Below are positions 25,523-49,381 of a stretch of 64,000 bases of DNA, one piece after another. Position numbers and translations under genes: made by a program. The notes beneath the pieces were generated by a model. That model saw nothing but the letters and a program-made list of their open reading frames with translations, did no database searches and was not told the origin of the DNA. Every line of letters starts with the position of its first letter. Within the stretch, counting starts at the first letter, position 1. Source of the DNA: Rallus limicola. Lineage: Eukaryota > Chordata > Aves > Gruiformes > Rallidae. The stretch spans positions 65,514,783 to 65,578,782 of the forward strand of contig JAKCOZ010000002.1 in the NCBI GenBank assembly GCA_022605955.1, given 5' to 3'.

Positions 25523-28500
25523 GCTGTAGACCAAAAGAACTAGTAATGGCCAAGTGCTGGTAGGATTTTGTTTCAGAAATATTTTCACATTGTTCACTAG
25601 CACTCCTTCCTCTCTGGGCTGGGTAGGTATCAAAAAAAAAAAAAAAAATAGGGATGCAGACTGTTAAATGGTAAGATTATGACTAAAACTATGGAATCAG
25701 AAACCAGAAAACAGGCCAAAAAATTAGGAACCAGAAGAAATTTGAGCTAAGAAGCATAGTCAGAAGAGGGTCTAAGGGTCAGAACCACAAGCAACAATCT
25801 GCTAAGCTGGAGAGCAAAGCCAGAATCCAGTTGAGCTCTATATCAGACATTTAGAGTTGAGATCAGAAGCAGCCAGGTCTTGAGCAAGAGAAGCTGCGGC
25901 AACTCAATATCTAGGGATGAAGGTTAAATAAAATGGAAAAAAACAGGGGAACCATGCTGTAGCAAGGGACCACATTTTGCAACCACACATTGCTATAGCT
26001 TCTTATGCTTGATTGCTGCAGTTGTCTCTACCCAGAATTATATGTGGGTCATTAGTCCCCTGGGAGCCTGCCTGTGGTAGCCTGGTGGCTTGTTGCACTT
26101 TGATTGCTCAGGAGTGCTTGTCAAGAACCTGTCAGGAAAATCACCAAAGCACACACTGGAGCTCAGATCTCAGTGACTTTTGATAGGACTGACCTTTGTG
26201 CCTTTGAAAATCTACCCCTCGTTCTCTGTGAAGCTGTAGCTTCTCATGTGGTCGGTTATGTTTACAATGATGTGTTTGGTGTTCCCGTGACCTCATTTCA
26301 CTCATTACCACTGGGCTGAATATGATGGCAAAACAAGAGTGATGATTCCTTTTCTGCAATCGTAACTAAAATACTAAGGTAGCGCAAGGGGATGTGTTGG
26401 CCAAGGTCTTTATTATGCAACTCTATGCAGATCACTGTGAATTGCATCGTTCATCTAGTTCAGTGATGCAGCACCAAGGTCACTGGGCATTTTTAAGCTA
26501 ATGATGAGACCATAAGTCTAATAAATGTGCTTGGTAATCACAGCAAGCATATTGTCATTGTCGCAGATGTTATTCTTTCAAAATAATTTGGCAAACACAA
26601 TGGAAACCGCCCTCATGCATGGTCTGACCTCTTCTAAGAATGCACCATCCAGAACACTGAGGTAAGACTGTTTAAGCAGACAAGTCATGGCCAACAAGTA
26701 TGGAACGGGTACTTCTAAAGGCACCGTTGCAGTTTACTTAGAATAAATGTGCAAGAGGCTAAATGAACATGGAATCAGCAAAGGGCAAATTTGGAGAGAG
26801 AGCAGATTTTGAAAAGGAAAATATCCATTAGCAATGCCAACGCAGGTAGAGATCAATTTCATATTACAATGACATTAATAATCCAGTTTATTTTTGTAGC
26901 TATTATGCTGCAGTAACCCACTACTTGCTGATCCAGTAACCTTTTGTTTGTCAGAAAATACATTAACCACCAAATGCATCATGTCACCGTTAGCTTTGCC
27001 ACTATGAGCAGTGATTCTCCATAAGGCTTATCAGATGCTGCGACTGCTGATTTTGTTGAAAGGGTATACATCATCTCCTAGGCTGGGTCACCAGATTGCT
27101 AATGTGATGCCCTCAGAAAGTGGTGATGTACTGCCCAGAACTTGTTGCAGCCTCAGTGTCTTGCAGCTTATGGCCATGTATTTTTATTTTTACATATGTA
27201 TATGTAGATGATATATATGCATATTTTTGGCTGGAAGGCACTAACAAGCCCACAACAGCGAAACCACTAAATATACTCTCAACAATATGGGAGGAAAAGG
27301 AAATTTAAAGCAGACACAATTTATTGAATTCTTTCTTCACTTATACCAATTCTTGATATGAATAAAGGTCAATAATTCAACATTACTGCAAAATTCACTT
27401 AAGATTGTTCAGTGGACGGAAAATGCCCCCAACCTGAAGACGGATGCTTAGCAAGGAGCTGAAATAAACCTGGTGGCAAGAGAGGTCTAAGACAAGACAG
27501 AGCTGTCATGTCTCATTCTGAGATGACAAGCAATGCAGTCGTGAAATCAGTTTCCCTGCTTTTATATATAAGTTTCCATGCAAAAAAAAAAAACCTGGAA
27601 AAAAAAAATGCCCTTTTCTAATGGATCTACTTCACCAGGGAGCATGGCATGTGCCCAATTCTAGGTGTCAGCAGCTTTCAATCCTCAATTCAGTTTACCA
27701 ACAGTTAAATTATTCGAGGCCTGCATTATAACCTTTTAAAGATGACATGTGACAAGATGATTTTTGATAAAGAATAGAACCTTACTACTACAAATGTGAC
27801 CCTTGGCTTGCCAAGGAGAGCAAGTCTCTGGACACAGCCTGGCGTTTTGTCAGCTGCTGCTGTTCAGATAGCCATTTATCTGTCAGCGCATAGTCTGACC
27901 GACGTGATAAGCCTCCTCTCGCTCAGAGCATGTTCGCTTCCACACGCTCATGCATTCTTTGTGTTGCGATAGAACAGCAGAATGTTTAGGCCACAGCAGA
28001 ATGCTGCAAGCTCCTTTCTGAGGATGACCTTGAGCATGTCTGGCACATGAGTGCAGGGGATGACCAGCAAGCATGTTGTCTCCTCGACCTCTCCAGTACT
28101 GCCTGTGTCCATCACTCTTAACACCATTTGAAATAATAGAAACAAATCAAAGAAGTGCCTGGTTTTGTGTGTGAATGCACATTCTGAATTGCAGGTTCAT
28201 GTGCATGCTATGAAAATCAATAAAAGAAAGACAGATTAGAAACTTTCACCTTCCAAACCCATGGGTTTTTTCCCCCTTTTGCTTTGAAGATTTATTTCTT
28301 TAACTCTTCGGGGTGGGAAGCATGAATTAAAAATCAGTCTGTGACCCATTATTGGTTTATAATCCTCTCTTTGGCAAGTTGAAAGTAGAAGCTTGCCAGA
28401 CTTGTATTTAAACTTTCATGGAATGATGTGAGGGACTGAAATATGATGGCCCAGACAAAAACCAGAAGGCTAGGTGCTTTTAGGATGGCCTGTCCAGAAA

Positions 28501-28599
28501 GGCAGAACAAGACTATATTACCAAATATAGATGTTTTTAACCAATCTTAAACCCAAGTTACTTCTTTTTCAGGAAGTAACTGTTTATAATACTGATGAT
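25523..28599. other. Non-coding stretch
   Basis: Poly-A at 25630-25648 and A-runs at 27582-27608. A perfect 9-bp inverted repeat lies at 28556-28581. A minus-strand frame at 27948-28145 looks mildly protein-like but is unidentified. No gene supported. Confidence 0.4.
28556..28581. repeat. Perfect 9-bp inverted repeat
   Basis: AGTTACTTC (28556-28564) and GAAGTAACT (28573-28581) around an 8-base T-rich loop, just before an old LINE fragment. Confidence 0.5.
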
Positions 28600-28990
28600 A
28601 ATATTTTTAGGTTCAGGAAGAACACAGGATAACAGAGCCAAAACCATCACCATGGTCCTGCTGACCTTCAGGCCAGAAGAGCTATTTAAAAATGAGAAAT
28701 CTTTCTTTTAAAAAGTTGAAGAAGGATGGCTAAGAGATTTAAAGGCTCACAGGCAGCATAGAGACCCCTGAAGAAAGTCATTATGGGAGCAGAGCACCAG
28801 TGCATATCACTTGCTGGAGATCCCTTGGCAACAGGTGAAAGGAAATCAGTATGGCTAAACAGCAAAGCAAGGGAAGTTACAGAAATTAAAGTTAGTATTC
28901 AAAATTATGAAGATGCATCTCAATGAAGAAATAAGTTATAAATTCTGAGAGAATAAGCGTAAAACTATTTTTGGACTATCATTTGCTTTG
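28600..28990 (+). mobile_element. Old CR1/L3-like LINE fragment, ORF2 interior
   Basis: GTATGGCTAAACAGCAAAGC followed by AAGGGAAGTTACAGAAATTA parallels the segment between endonuclease and reverse transcriptase in turtle-type CR1 (TGGCTAAACAGCAGAGTAAAG). It continues with Lys-rich coding texture but is broken by stops. Confidence 0.55.
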
Positions 28991-30930
28991 TAAATATTGT
29001 GGCAAAATTTCAAGGTGCTTGTTTTCCCAGAAAGAAACCTGACTTGTCTATAACATCAAAAGAAAAATTGATGGCTTGATTTGCTGGCTTCTCTGCTTTT
29101 CATATCATGTAGATCAGGATGAAAATGAATATAAAGTGCCACAGAATAGAGCCATTTTATACTTCTTTTAGGCAGTATAAATGGTAATATGAAGTGCAGG
29201 CCAGAAACGGATCTAAATGTTTCTAAGCCATCTTTTCTGAACTTCAGAAGCAGTGCAGCCATATGAATCGTTCCCTATTCAGACAAGAGAATGCCATTAG
29301 TGCATGGTAAATCAAACTGCCTAATTGTATAACCATACCGTGGGGTCCCTTGACATGTCTATCTGTGCCTCATTAGTGGCAAATTTACTCCCCAATACAG
29401 CAGGGCCAAATCTGTTTGCACATGCAAATGCTGATCTTCCAAGTTCACTTACTTCCCATTTAGACCCTGCCTAGTTATAGAGACATTTTGCTCCAGGGTC
29501 ATGCCTCCAACTTTGCCTCTCTCTGCCTGCTCTCCTAGCCTTGCAACAAAGGAATAGATAAATGCAGCACATATTTTCCTATAAATGATCTCTAATTTTT
29601 TTATGGGATTGGCTAAGTACACATTACCTTTCCTTTACTTCCCGTGACCCCTGGTCTGAACTAGTTCAGTTGGAGACCAATAAAATGAATTTCAGGATGG
29701 CCTGAACAAGAGTTCTTAAAAAACCCAATATGCCAGCAATGGGAAATATTTTTACCAAAGGCTCTTTAAAATCAGAAACAGAATCACTAGCTTGAGGACA
29801 AACTGAACATCTAATTTACCCCTGACCTGAAAAAGATTAGTAAGACAATTAATTTTAAGTATTCTTGAGCAATTTTCCAATGCTAAGCTTCTGCATCAGT
29901 GCTTGCAGTATCAGGACCCCCTCACAGTATTAGTGCTCCTCTGTCTACAGGGAGAAATATTTTCTAGGCATTTCACCGAAGAGTTCAAAATAATTAATAA
30001 ATTGGAGGATAATCAAGACCATAAAAACATTCATCAAGAAGGAAGACACCGTAAAACACTAATGATATAATCTACTGCCATTTATGTCCTTCACATTTCC
30101 CTTTATTTCTTCTTTCTTTTCCCCAGCCCTTTCTACAGCTCCACTCATTTTCTCTAGCACTGCTTACTGGATTCTGCTCTTGCTAGGATTGCAGACACAT
30201 CTCCATTTCCTCCTGATGGCTTGATACTTCTAATATTATATTTTGAAACATCATCTTGTGCATTCTGTCCTTCATTGCTATTATAAAAATGTTAGGTTCC
30301 TGTAAAACTAAAAGCAGAAAATAGATTTTTGGAGGGGCAGATAAAACTGTGGAAATTTGTATATTGCTTGCTCAAATATAGTTCTGCCTTTCAGGAGACA
30401 TTTTTAGGAGTTCCCTTTGCTTTGTGTGGTGCTTTTCTGCAGTGACAGCAGGCGGTGGTTTAGTGGCAATTTTAAAGTATAACATTACTGTACATTACAA
30501 AGAGTACAATAGTGGTTTAGACAGCAACAGTTTTTTTTAAAAAAGACAAACAATATGACATTCCTAGTTTCCTCCAGAAACAGCAAGCTGTTCTTCAACA
30601 TCACAAAGCAGGGCCACTCACTTTTCTCTTATCTGGCCCCCCTAAACTCTGGATATTAATTAGTAATCATATAAGAAAGATGGGAAGCTGGTTTTCTTGA
30701 AACAAATAAATTGTGCTTTCACTTGATTTACCAGGTCTATTAAATATTTAAACTATTGCTTTCCATTTACTCTGCAATATTTTTATTATATATTAAACAC
30801 TTAGAAAATATTTTTTAAATTATCATTTAACATTTTTTCACTTTTATTACCTTCTCAATACAAATGTTTTTATTTAAGCTGTAAGACTTTCAAAACACCA
30901 TTATTGCAGTCACCTATGGGTTAGCTTGAC
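28991..30930. other. Non-coding stretch downstream of YIPF7
   Basis: AT-rich, with no frame, repeat or RNA I can identify. It includes a pyrimidine-rich tract at about 30090-30140. Confidence 0.45.
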
Positions 30931-30936
30931 TTTATT
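30931..30936 (-). terminator. YIPF7: Candidate YIPF7 polyadenylation signal (AATAAA)
   Basis: TTTATT on plus reads AATAAA on the gene strand, 136 bases past the stop codon. It is the nearest canonical hexamer I see and would give a 3'UTR of about 150-165 nt. Other AATAAA-like hexamers lie farther on in this AT-rich DNA, so a longer 3'UTR is possible. Confidence 0.5.
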
Positions 30937-31071
30937 TCATTATCAGCCATTAGGCAAAGAAAAGGTAAGTCATAATCTAATTTTGTTAATGGAACGTAAT
31001 GCAACTCTAGGCAATCTAAAAATAAGTAAATAACCCCTTGCCCCTGCAATAAGGCTACCAGAAAATGCCTC

Positions 31072-43585
<12,514 letters not shown>

Positions 43586-43586
43586 T

Positions 43587-45770
43587 CTGGTTGGAAAAAA
43601 GATTGTAAGCACTGATAAAATAGCCTTTGGAACAACTCAATATTTGTTTCGAACTCTTCTAAACTGAAATATAAACAGCAGATCTTAAACTCACAAACTC
43701 AAGAGAATCTTTTAATAGAAACTCATGATCATTTGCAAGTAACAAATAAAGGACTCTCTGTTTTCATTTGTTATGACAAAATAATCTTCTGTTGTCTTTG
43801 ATGACTGAATATTAATTTGCAAATGGTGCTGTTACTATTACCAAAGATAACTTAAGTCAATTTGGAAATGTCATCAAGTAAAGCCATCATTTTACACAGT
43901 TCATTTTCCTATTTTAAAAGAACATTATATCCATATCTGAATTCTTAGAGATTAATGCTTTTTCAAACAATTATTTTTTGCTTAAAAAGCAATTACTAAT
44001 TTCAGCTATTTGTGCTTAGGAATTTTATACATGACCACAATAAACCATTGGCAAAATACAAATGTTTTCACAGATTTTGTTATTCCTGTTTAAAAACACT
44101 CTAACTGGCATGTTAGGAGTACAAGATTAACAGTCTCACTGGTTAGCTGCATGACTTTGGAGGAAAGAGCATACTGAATAATTGATTGGATAGTAAAGAA
44201 AAAAAAGCAGGCATGAAGACATACATCTTTCATCCTTGCTGAGCCATAGTTCTGCTCTGTAGGTAAGGACTGATCACATTTAAAAAGGCCCAAATTGTCT
44301 GCTTTCCCTTCTACATTGTGACAAACCTAAGATGGGGTCACTCCTGGTTTTGTAACAGTTTAAATGTTACACATTTCATGTACCCCATGTGTAGGTGTCC
44401 CTGGTTTTCTGGGTCATATGGAAGCTACTTAGGAAATGGAGCACATTGGCTCTGTAAAGCAACATGCACCTTTTGGTGTTACAAAGTATTTCAAATTGTA
44501 AACATAATTTTATTAATTCTTACATTTGTTCTAAGTGTGTCTCATGTTAGGAGCATGGCTGACTATAAATCCACAAAGCAGCTTCAAAGCTGCCAGGTCT
44601 ACCAAGACAAATCCATGCCTTGAGTACGAGTTTCCACGAGATAAGGACAGACTTATAAGAAGATTATTTTGCCTCAGTGTTACCTCTATGCTGAGTCACA
44701 GGTAGCAAAGGCATTACACATGCTCAGAGCAATCCATAGATTCATGGAGTCCTCCAACCATTAATGGGTGGAGGACCTGGGGGACGTCATGCCCAAAGCC
44801 TCCTCACCACCAGCGGGCTGCTCAGGTCCATGTCAAATTGGGTTTTTATAAAGCCTTGCTTTGTCATCTTTACTCCCTCCCATCAGAAGGCTGTATTCAT
44901 TGATCCCTCTCTCCTCACAGCTCAAGTCAGGATTTAGGAAATGGGCTGAGCTGGATTTGCCTGTAATTGTGTAGATGTCCACATGCGTTTCACAACTTGG
45001 CTAGCATTTATGTGGTTAAACTCTTAAAGCATACAGAGAAGTTATATAACCTGACTGATAACCGTGACCACATCGAATTTACTTAGAATTTCATATAAGA
45101 TATTAATCTCCCCTAACATTTCCTGTTTTCTTCGCTTTTGCCTTCTTTTCCAACTTTTACAGATGCCACTGGTAAAAATAAGCTTTTCCTTTTCATGGTT
45201 ACTCTGATAGCTATCTCTATATTTATCAAGCACATGCTGCTGATGGAAAAGATCTTTGCAAAGGGAAAAGTTATAAAGATTAGTATTTCATCAGGGACCT
45301 TGAAATGCTGCATATTAAAGTTTCTATATTGCATCCCATAATCAGACTAATTGGTGGGGACCCAATTCTTTTATTTACCTAGAGCATTCAAAGTAGAAGT
45401 TAAGCTTACATTATTTTTTTAACTGCTGACCAATCATGCAGGATGTCCAGATTTAGAAGAGAAATAATTCTAATATTGTAAATATTAAATTATAGAAATT
45501 AATTGTACTTAATTTTTAAAAATACAATTAATTGTATTTCCTCTGGTTTTATTTCTAATTGCACACTAGTTATGCATCTGTTTAATAAAGATTTTAAAGA
45601 GAATGTGTTTTAAAAACCTATAAATGGCACCTCTACCCCAATAGTTCTGTTCTATTAAGTCTTTCATGTTCTTTGCATAATTACATAACCAGGTTTGCTA
45701 TAATCTGTGTAAAGGAGTTCAGAAAAGATAAATATATTTTTCAAAAGAATTTGGGACTAAGGTTACTTAC
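43587..45770 (-). other. YIPF7: Presumed 5'UTR intron of YIPF7
   Basis: The 3' end is certain from the acceptor just before the ATG. The 5' end depends on the candidate first exon at 45771-45842. It contains a likely old CR1 piece (44735-44860) and a 101-codon plus frame (44318-44623) without recognisable features. Confidence 0.4.
44735..44860 (-). mobile_element. Probable diverged CR1 fragment
   Basis: ATAGATTCATGGAGTCCTCC at one end and GGGCTGCTCAGGTCCATGTC then AAATTGGGTTTTTATAAAGC fit the reverse-complement CR1 3' portion (GGTTGCTCAGGGCCGTGTCCAGTTGGGTTTT). Several internal losses. Confidence 0.45.
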
Positions 45771-45842
45771 TTTTTAAGATATTTGATGAAAACTCCAGCC
45801 TGTCGAATTTACATGTTGGAGAACACCTAAAATATCCTCTTG
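45771..45842 (-). other. YIPF7: Candidate non-coding first exon of YIPF7
   Basis: The first coding exon begins one base before the ATG, so an upstream exon is required. On the minus strand a near-consensus donor AAAAA|GTAAGTAACC (GT at 45770-45769) lies about 70 bases past a position 30 nt downstream of a TATAAATA box, giving a compact exon of about 70 nt. It contains one ATG, followed at once by TAA (45814-45809). The exon is inferred: no transcript is available here, and chance donors are common in 20 kb. Confidence 0.4.
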
Positions 45843-45866
45843 CTTCAACAGGGATGAGCTTAGTGC

Positions 45867-45909
45867 TATTTATAAGACTCTAAATTTGATCTTTGAACAG
45901 ATGCATATG
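45867..45909 (-). promoter_or_regulatory. YIPF7: Candidate TATA promoter of YIPF7 with adjacent E-boxes
   Basis: TATAAATA on the minus strand (45874-45867) sits about 30 nt upstream of the proposed exon start. Two E-box hexamers, CAGATG (45898-45903) and CATATG (45904-45909), are back to back 24 nt farther upstream. Human YIPF7 is, as I recall, muscle-enriched, and E-boxes near a TATA would fit that, but these hexamers are common by chance. Confidence 0.35.
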
Positions 45910-47310
45910 AAGGAAAAAAAACCCCACAACCTGTCAATATCACGGCCATCGTTTAACGAGAACAACAATAAGCAGAGGATAGGAGTCCTCCAGGCAATCA
46001 GAACAAAACAAACACACGCTGTTCCATATACTTCAACCCAATAATCTAGATTGCTGTTTAGAGCTTCCTTCTTAAGTAGGTGTTTATGAAGACCTTGGCA
46101 GAGCCTTCACAATCTGTTAGATATTTAAAAGATTTAACACCCCTGGGACACCCACAGCAGAGGGAGGGGGTTGAAGGCACCTTAGGACCACGTCCACCAC
46201 CTGGTCCAAGTCCAAGGCCCCATTCTTCAGGGTCCCATTGCCTCTTCAGGACCTTGTGTCCATAAGCAAAGCAGTCTAGCACCCACCACACCAGGATCAG
46301 GGAAAGTCTCTACTTAAAAGATGGGGACCCCTGCTCTGCTCTTTGAGGGCCTTTATTAAACATGCAGGCATCGGATTCATGGCTAATCTTTTTCATGCAA
46401 TGCGCAGCATGAGACACCTTTTCTTACCTGACCCAGTATGAATAAAACATTACAAACCTCAGTTCTAGAGTCCTGATGACTAGAAAACTTGTAGCACAGT
46501 ATGGATTTTGAAATAACGTTTAAACTTCAAAGACACCTTTTCTACTTGCAAGTGCTTTAGTATCAGATACTTAACCAGTCATAACAGGTGCTGCCTTTTC
46601 CACTTATTTATTGGATAGCTTCCCAATGAGTGCTTGGGCTGGTTAATTTAAGGAATGGGACATTAAATGGGATATATTATCAGGCCAGTAATCTGTGCCT
46701 CAGGTGCATATTAAATTCTGGGAGATTGAAGGCCAAATGACTTCCATTTCATTAGGAGAATAACCATGCCCTGTTAGTACATGACCTACAATGAAAGAAT
46801 TATAATAGAGGGACAATTTTAAATAAGAAAAAAATGAAATGTACCAAGTTTTCACTTAGTATATATGTTCAAAACAGAGCCCAGAAGTGAAGGATGGTGA
46901 GAAGTAGGAAAAACATTTTTTTCTGCTAATTAAGGGTAATCTAACATGGTATTTATTGCAGCTATTGTTAAGCCTCCCTCTTGCTCTTAAACTTCTCTCC
47001 TGCCATTTCCAGAGTAACAGTTCATGCTGCTACACCCACCAAGGTGAATTTTCAGTTTCAATTCTTAGCAAACTGCTAATCTCTATAATGTCTAATCACC
47101 TCAATTTCGATAATACATTTTGAGCTTGTTTATACCAAATTAGTGGGGGAATGATATAGGACTAACGTGTCCTTCAGGAAAGTAATTAAAAAAAATAATT
47201 TAGGAACAGAAAAAACCTAATTTGCTAATGTTATGCCTGTTTACTTTAATTACAAAAATTATTTAGTTACTTTTGCTAGTCTCTGTTAGGAAAACATTAT
47301 ATATATATAA
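45910..47310. other. Non-coding, with a local G/C-rich block
   Basis: 46135-46340 is much richer in C/G (CCCTGGGACACCC, CCACGTCCACCACCTGGTCC) than its surroundings and lies 230-430 bases upstream of the candidate YIPF7 promoter. It has open frames on both strands without known domains. The rest is AT-rich and unclassified. Confidence 0.4.
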
Positions 47311-47372
47311 TCATAGAATCACAGAACACGTTGGGTTGGAAGGGACCTTTAAAGGTCATCTAGTCCAACCCA
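47311..47372 (-). mobile_element. Minimal CR1 3' end (about 62 bases)
   Basis: AATCATAGAATCACAGAACA then GGGTTGGAAGGGACCTTTAA and GGTCATCTAGTCCAACCC. Well conserved but stops right after the terminal motif, so an extremely 5'-truncated insertion in a TA-rich site. Confidence 0.95.
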
Positions 47373-47572
47373 ATAAATATGTATACATACATGTACACTG
47401 CATGCAAATACATATGTATGTACTTTGCCAAATAAATAAATTGGGAATAATTATGAAATAAAGCACTCCAGAGAAATAATTTAAATAAGAAAAAAAACCC
47501 CAACAAACAATCAATACTGACTGGTAGTAGGGAATGGTTGAAGAATATTTTAATAGCTGTTTAACATACGAC

Positions 47573-48003
47573 AACGAGGACGGTGAAGGGTCTGGAGGGG
47601 AAGTCTCATGAAGAGAGGCTGAAGTCCCTTGGTTTGTTCAGCCTGGAGAAGAGGAGGCTGAGGGTAGACCTCATCGTGGTCTATGGCTTCCTGATGAGGG
47701 GGAGTGAAGGGGCAGGTGCCGATCTCTCTTTGGCGACGAGCGATAGAACCTGAGGGATGGTACGAAGTTGCAACAGGGGAGGTTTAGGCTGGATGTTAGG
47801 AAGAGGTTCTTTACTGAGAGAATGCTCCAGCAATTACACAGGCTCCCCGGGGAAGTGGTCACAGCACCCAGCTTGGCTGAGTTCAAGAAGCATCTGGATG
47901 ATGCACTCAGTGACACGTTCTGAGCTGGCTGGCCCTGTGTGGAGCCAGGAGTTGGACTTGATGGTCCTTTCGAGTCCCTTCCAGCTCAGGAGATTCTATG
48001 ATA
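47573..48003 (+). mobile_element. CR1 LINE, 3' part, subfamily A
   Basis: Starts at GAGGACGGTGAAGGGTCTGG, then GGTTTGTTCAGCCTGGAGAA, CTCATCGTGGTCTATGGCTT, AGGTTTAGGCTGGATGTTAG and GGGGAAGTGGTCACAGCACC, ending AGTTGGACTTGATGGTCCTT and ATTCTATGATATGAC. Closely related to the 16657-17162 copy; relatively young. Confidence 0.95.
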
Positions 48004-48499
48004 TGACAGAATAGAAAGACACCTGAACATTTAAAAATACGTATATATAATTGAAACACAGATATGTGTCTTCATATATTAAATTAAAATATAATAAACC
48101 TTATTATACATATTACATACATATTATTACGTATGCATACTACATTGATAACCCTGTGAATATAAGTATATAAATGGACAACTAAAATGCAAAAAATGGA
48201 AATTAACATTACTTAGAAATGATGATGCAGACAGTTTATTACAAATAAAAGGATGACTGAATAGCTGAAAGGAAACTTACTGATAGGAAAGTGACTGATA
48301 GAAACAAGAACTCAGATTTAGAAGCAGACAGAATAATATAAGTACTGCCATTCCCTATTCAATCTGATGATAAATTAAAAGGAACAATAAAAAAGAAGAC
48401 AGAAACATTTAATTACAAATGCTCAAGCCAACATTTTAAAATTTTGCATCTAAAAGTTTGGTCAAAAACTTTCTCAGTTGTTGATTTGGGAAACAACAA
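48004..48499. other. Non-coding AT-rich stretch
   Basis: TATATA- and ATTACATA-rich DNA at 48035-48175. No gene. Confidence 0.5.
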
Positions 48500-49290
48500 G
48501 AAAATTTGAGGTGATCAAAACTAACTAAACAAGTCATTTTGTAAAAGCCTAAATGAGATGCCTCGAGTAATTATTGGCCAGTCACCATGAGATTGATCCT
48601 AGCAAATTATGGGCTCAAATAATAAATAACTGAATCGATGAATCCAATCAACATGGGCTTTTGGAAACTACCTCATTTCAAACTAATTTATTTTCTAACA
48701 GGATTTGTAGTTGGGAAAAGTAACCAATGATGACCTATATTTATACAAGGCATTTTATTTGATTTTGCTTCCATAAATATAGACCATCACTGCTTAATGG
48801 GACAACCATTATACTGATTATGTAAGTGCTAGCTGATGTGTCTCAAATGTAATTGTAACAGAGAGGAGGATTTCTAATGGTGCCTTACAGGGCAGAAGCT
48901 TTGCAAACCTCATCTAGCAGATGCTTTGAAGCAAAATCTACCAACCAGAACCAGTCAGGGTGATCTGACCAGAATCTGTTAGGATAAAGCAGACAGCAAA
49001 TAATGAAAAGATCCTCGAAGCTCTTAGCCAACAATAGAATAAAACTCAGAGCAGAAGAGCTTGAAAATCTTCACAGTGACAGCAACAGTTGACCGCAAGA
49101 GCAGTTTCCCAACAGTACTAGCGAGTTTCCTGGAATAGGGCATCATGATGATAAGATGAAATATTATTTCATATTTTAGTTCAGGTAGGGAATTAAATCA
49201 ATAACACTTCCCGACCTTCATTTATCCAGGATTACAAAGTAGGAAGCAAAGGTCCTTTCTAGCCCTGAAGTCTGTGAATAAGAAACTCTT
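48500..49290 (+). mobile_element. Decayed CR1/L3-type LINE, reverse-transcriptase to 3' end
   Basis: NYWPVTMRLI (near 48577) and INMGF (near 48650) recall the NYRPVSLT and INxHGF reverse-transcriptase motifs. The 3' edge AGCAAAGGTCCTTTCTAGCC then CTGAAGTCTGTGAAT (49247-49277) matches the GGTCCCTTCTGGCCTT...TCTATGAAT terminus of older CR1. Internally shortened and full of stops. Confidence 0.6.
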
Positions 49291-49365
49291 TTACTTGGAA
49301 GCTGGTTTGAAGAGCAAATAAATAATTTTGGGGTGAATAAAGCTGTAAGGCTGAAGAAGATTGGA

Positions 49366-49381
49366 GGGGGGGGGGGGGGGG
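49366..49381 (+). repeat. G16 homopolymer
   Basis: Sixteen consecutive G after TTGGA. Could form a G-quadruplex or be length-uncertain in assembly. Confidence 0.9.

Noticed and set aside
44318..44623. 101-codon plus frame in the presumed YIPF7 5' intron
   Set aside because: No conserved motif, no promoter or splice context. Likely chance.
46058..46291. Gly/Pro-rich frames on both strands as a small gene
   Set aside because: They arise from the local G/C-rich patch. No start context, domain or homologue known.
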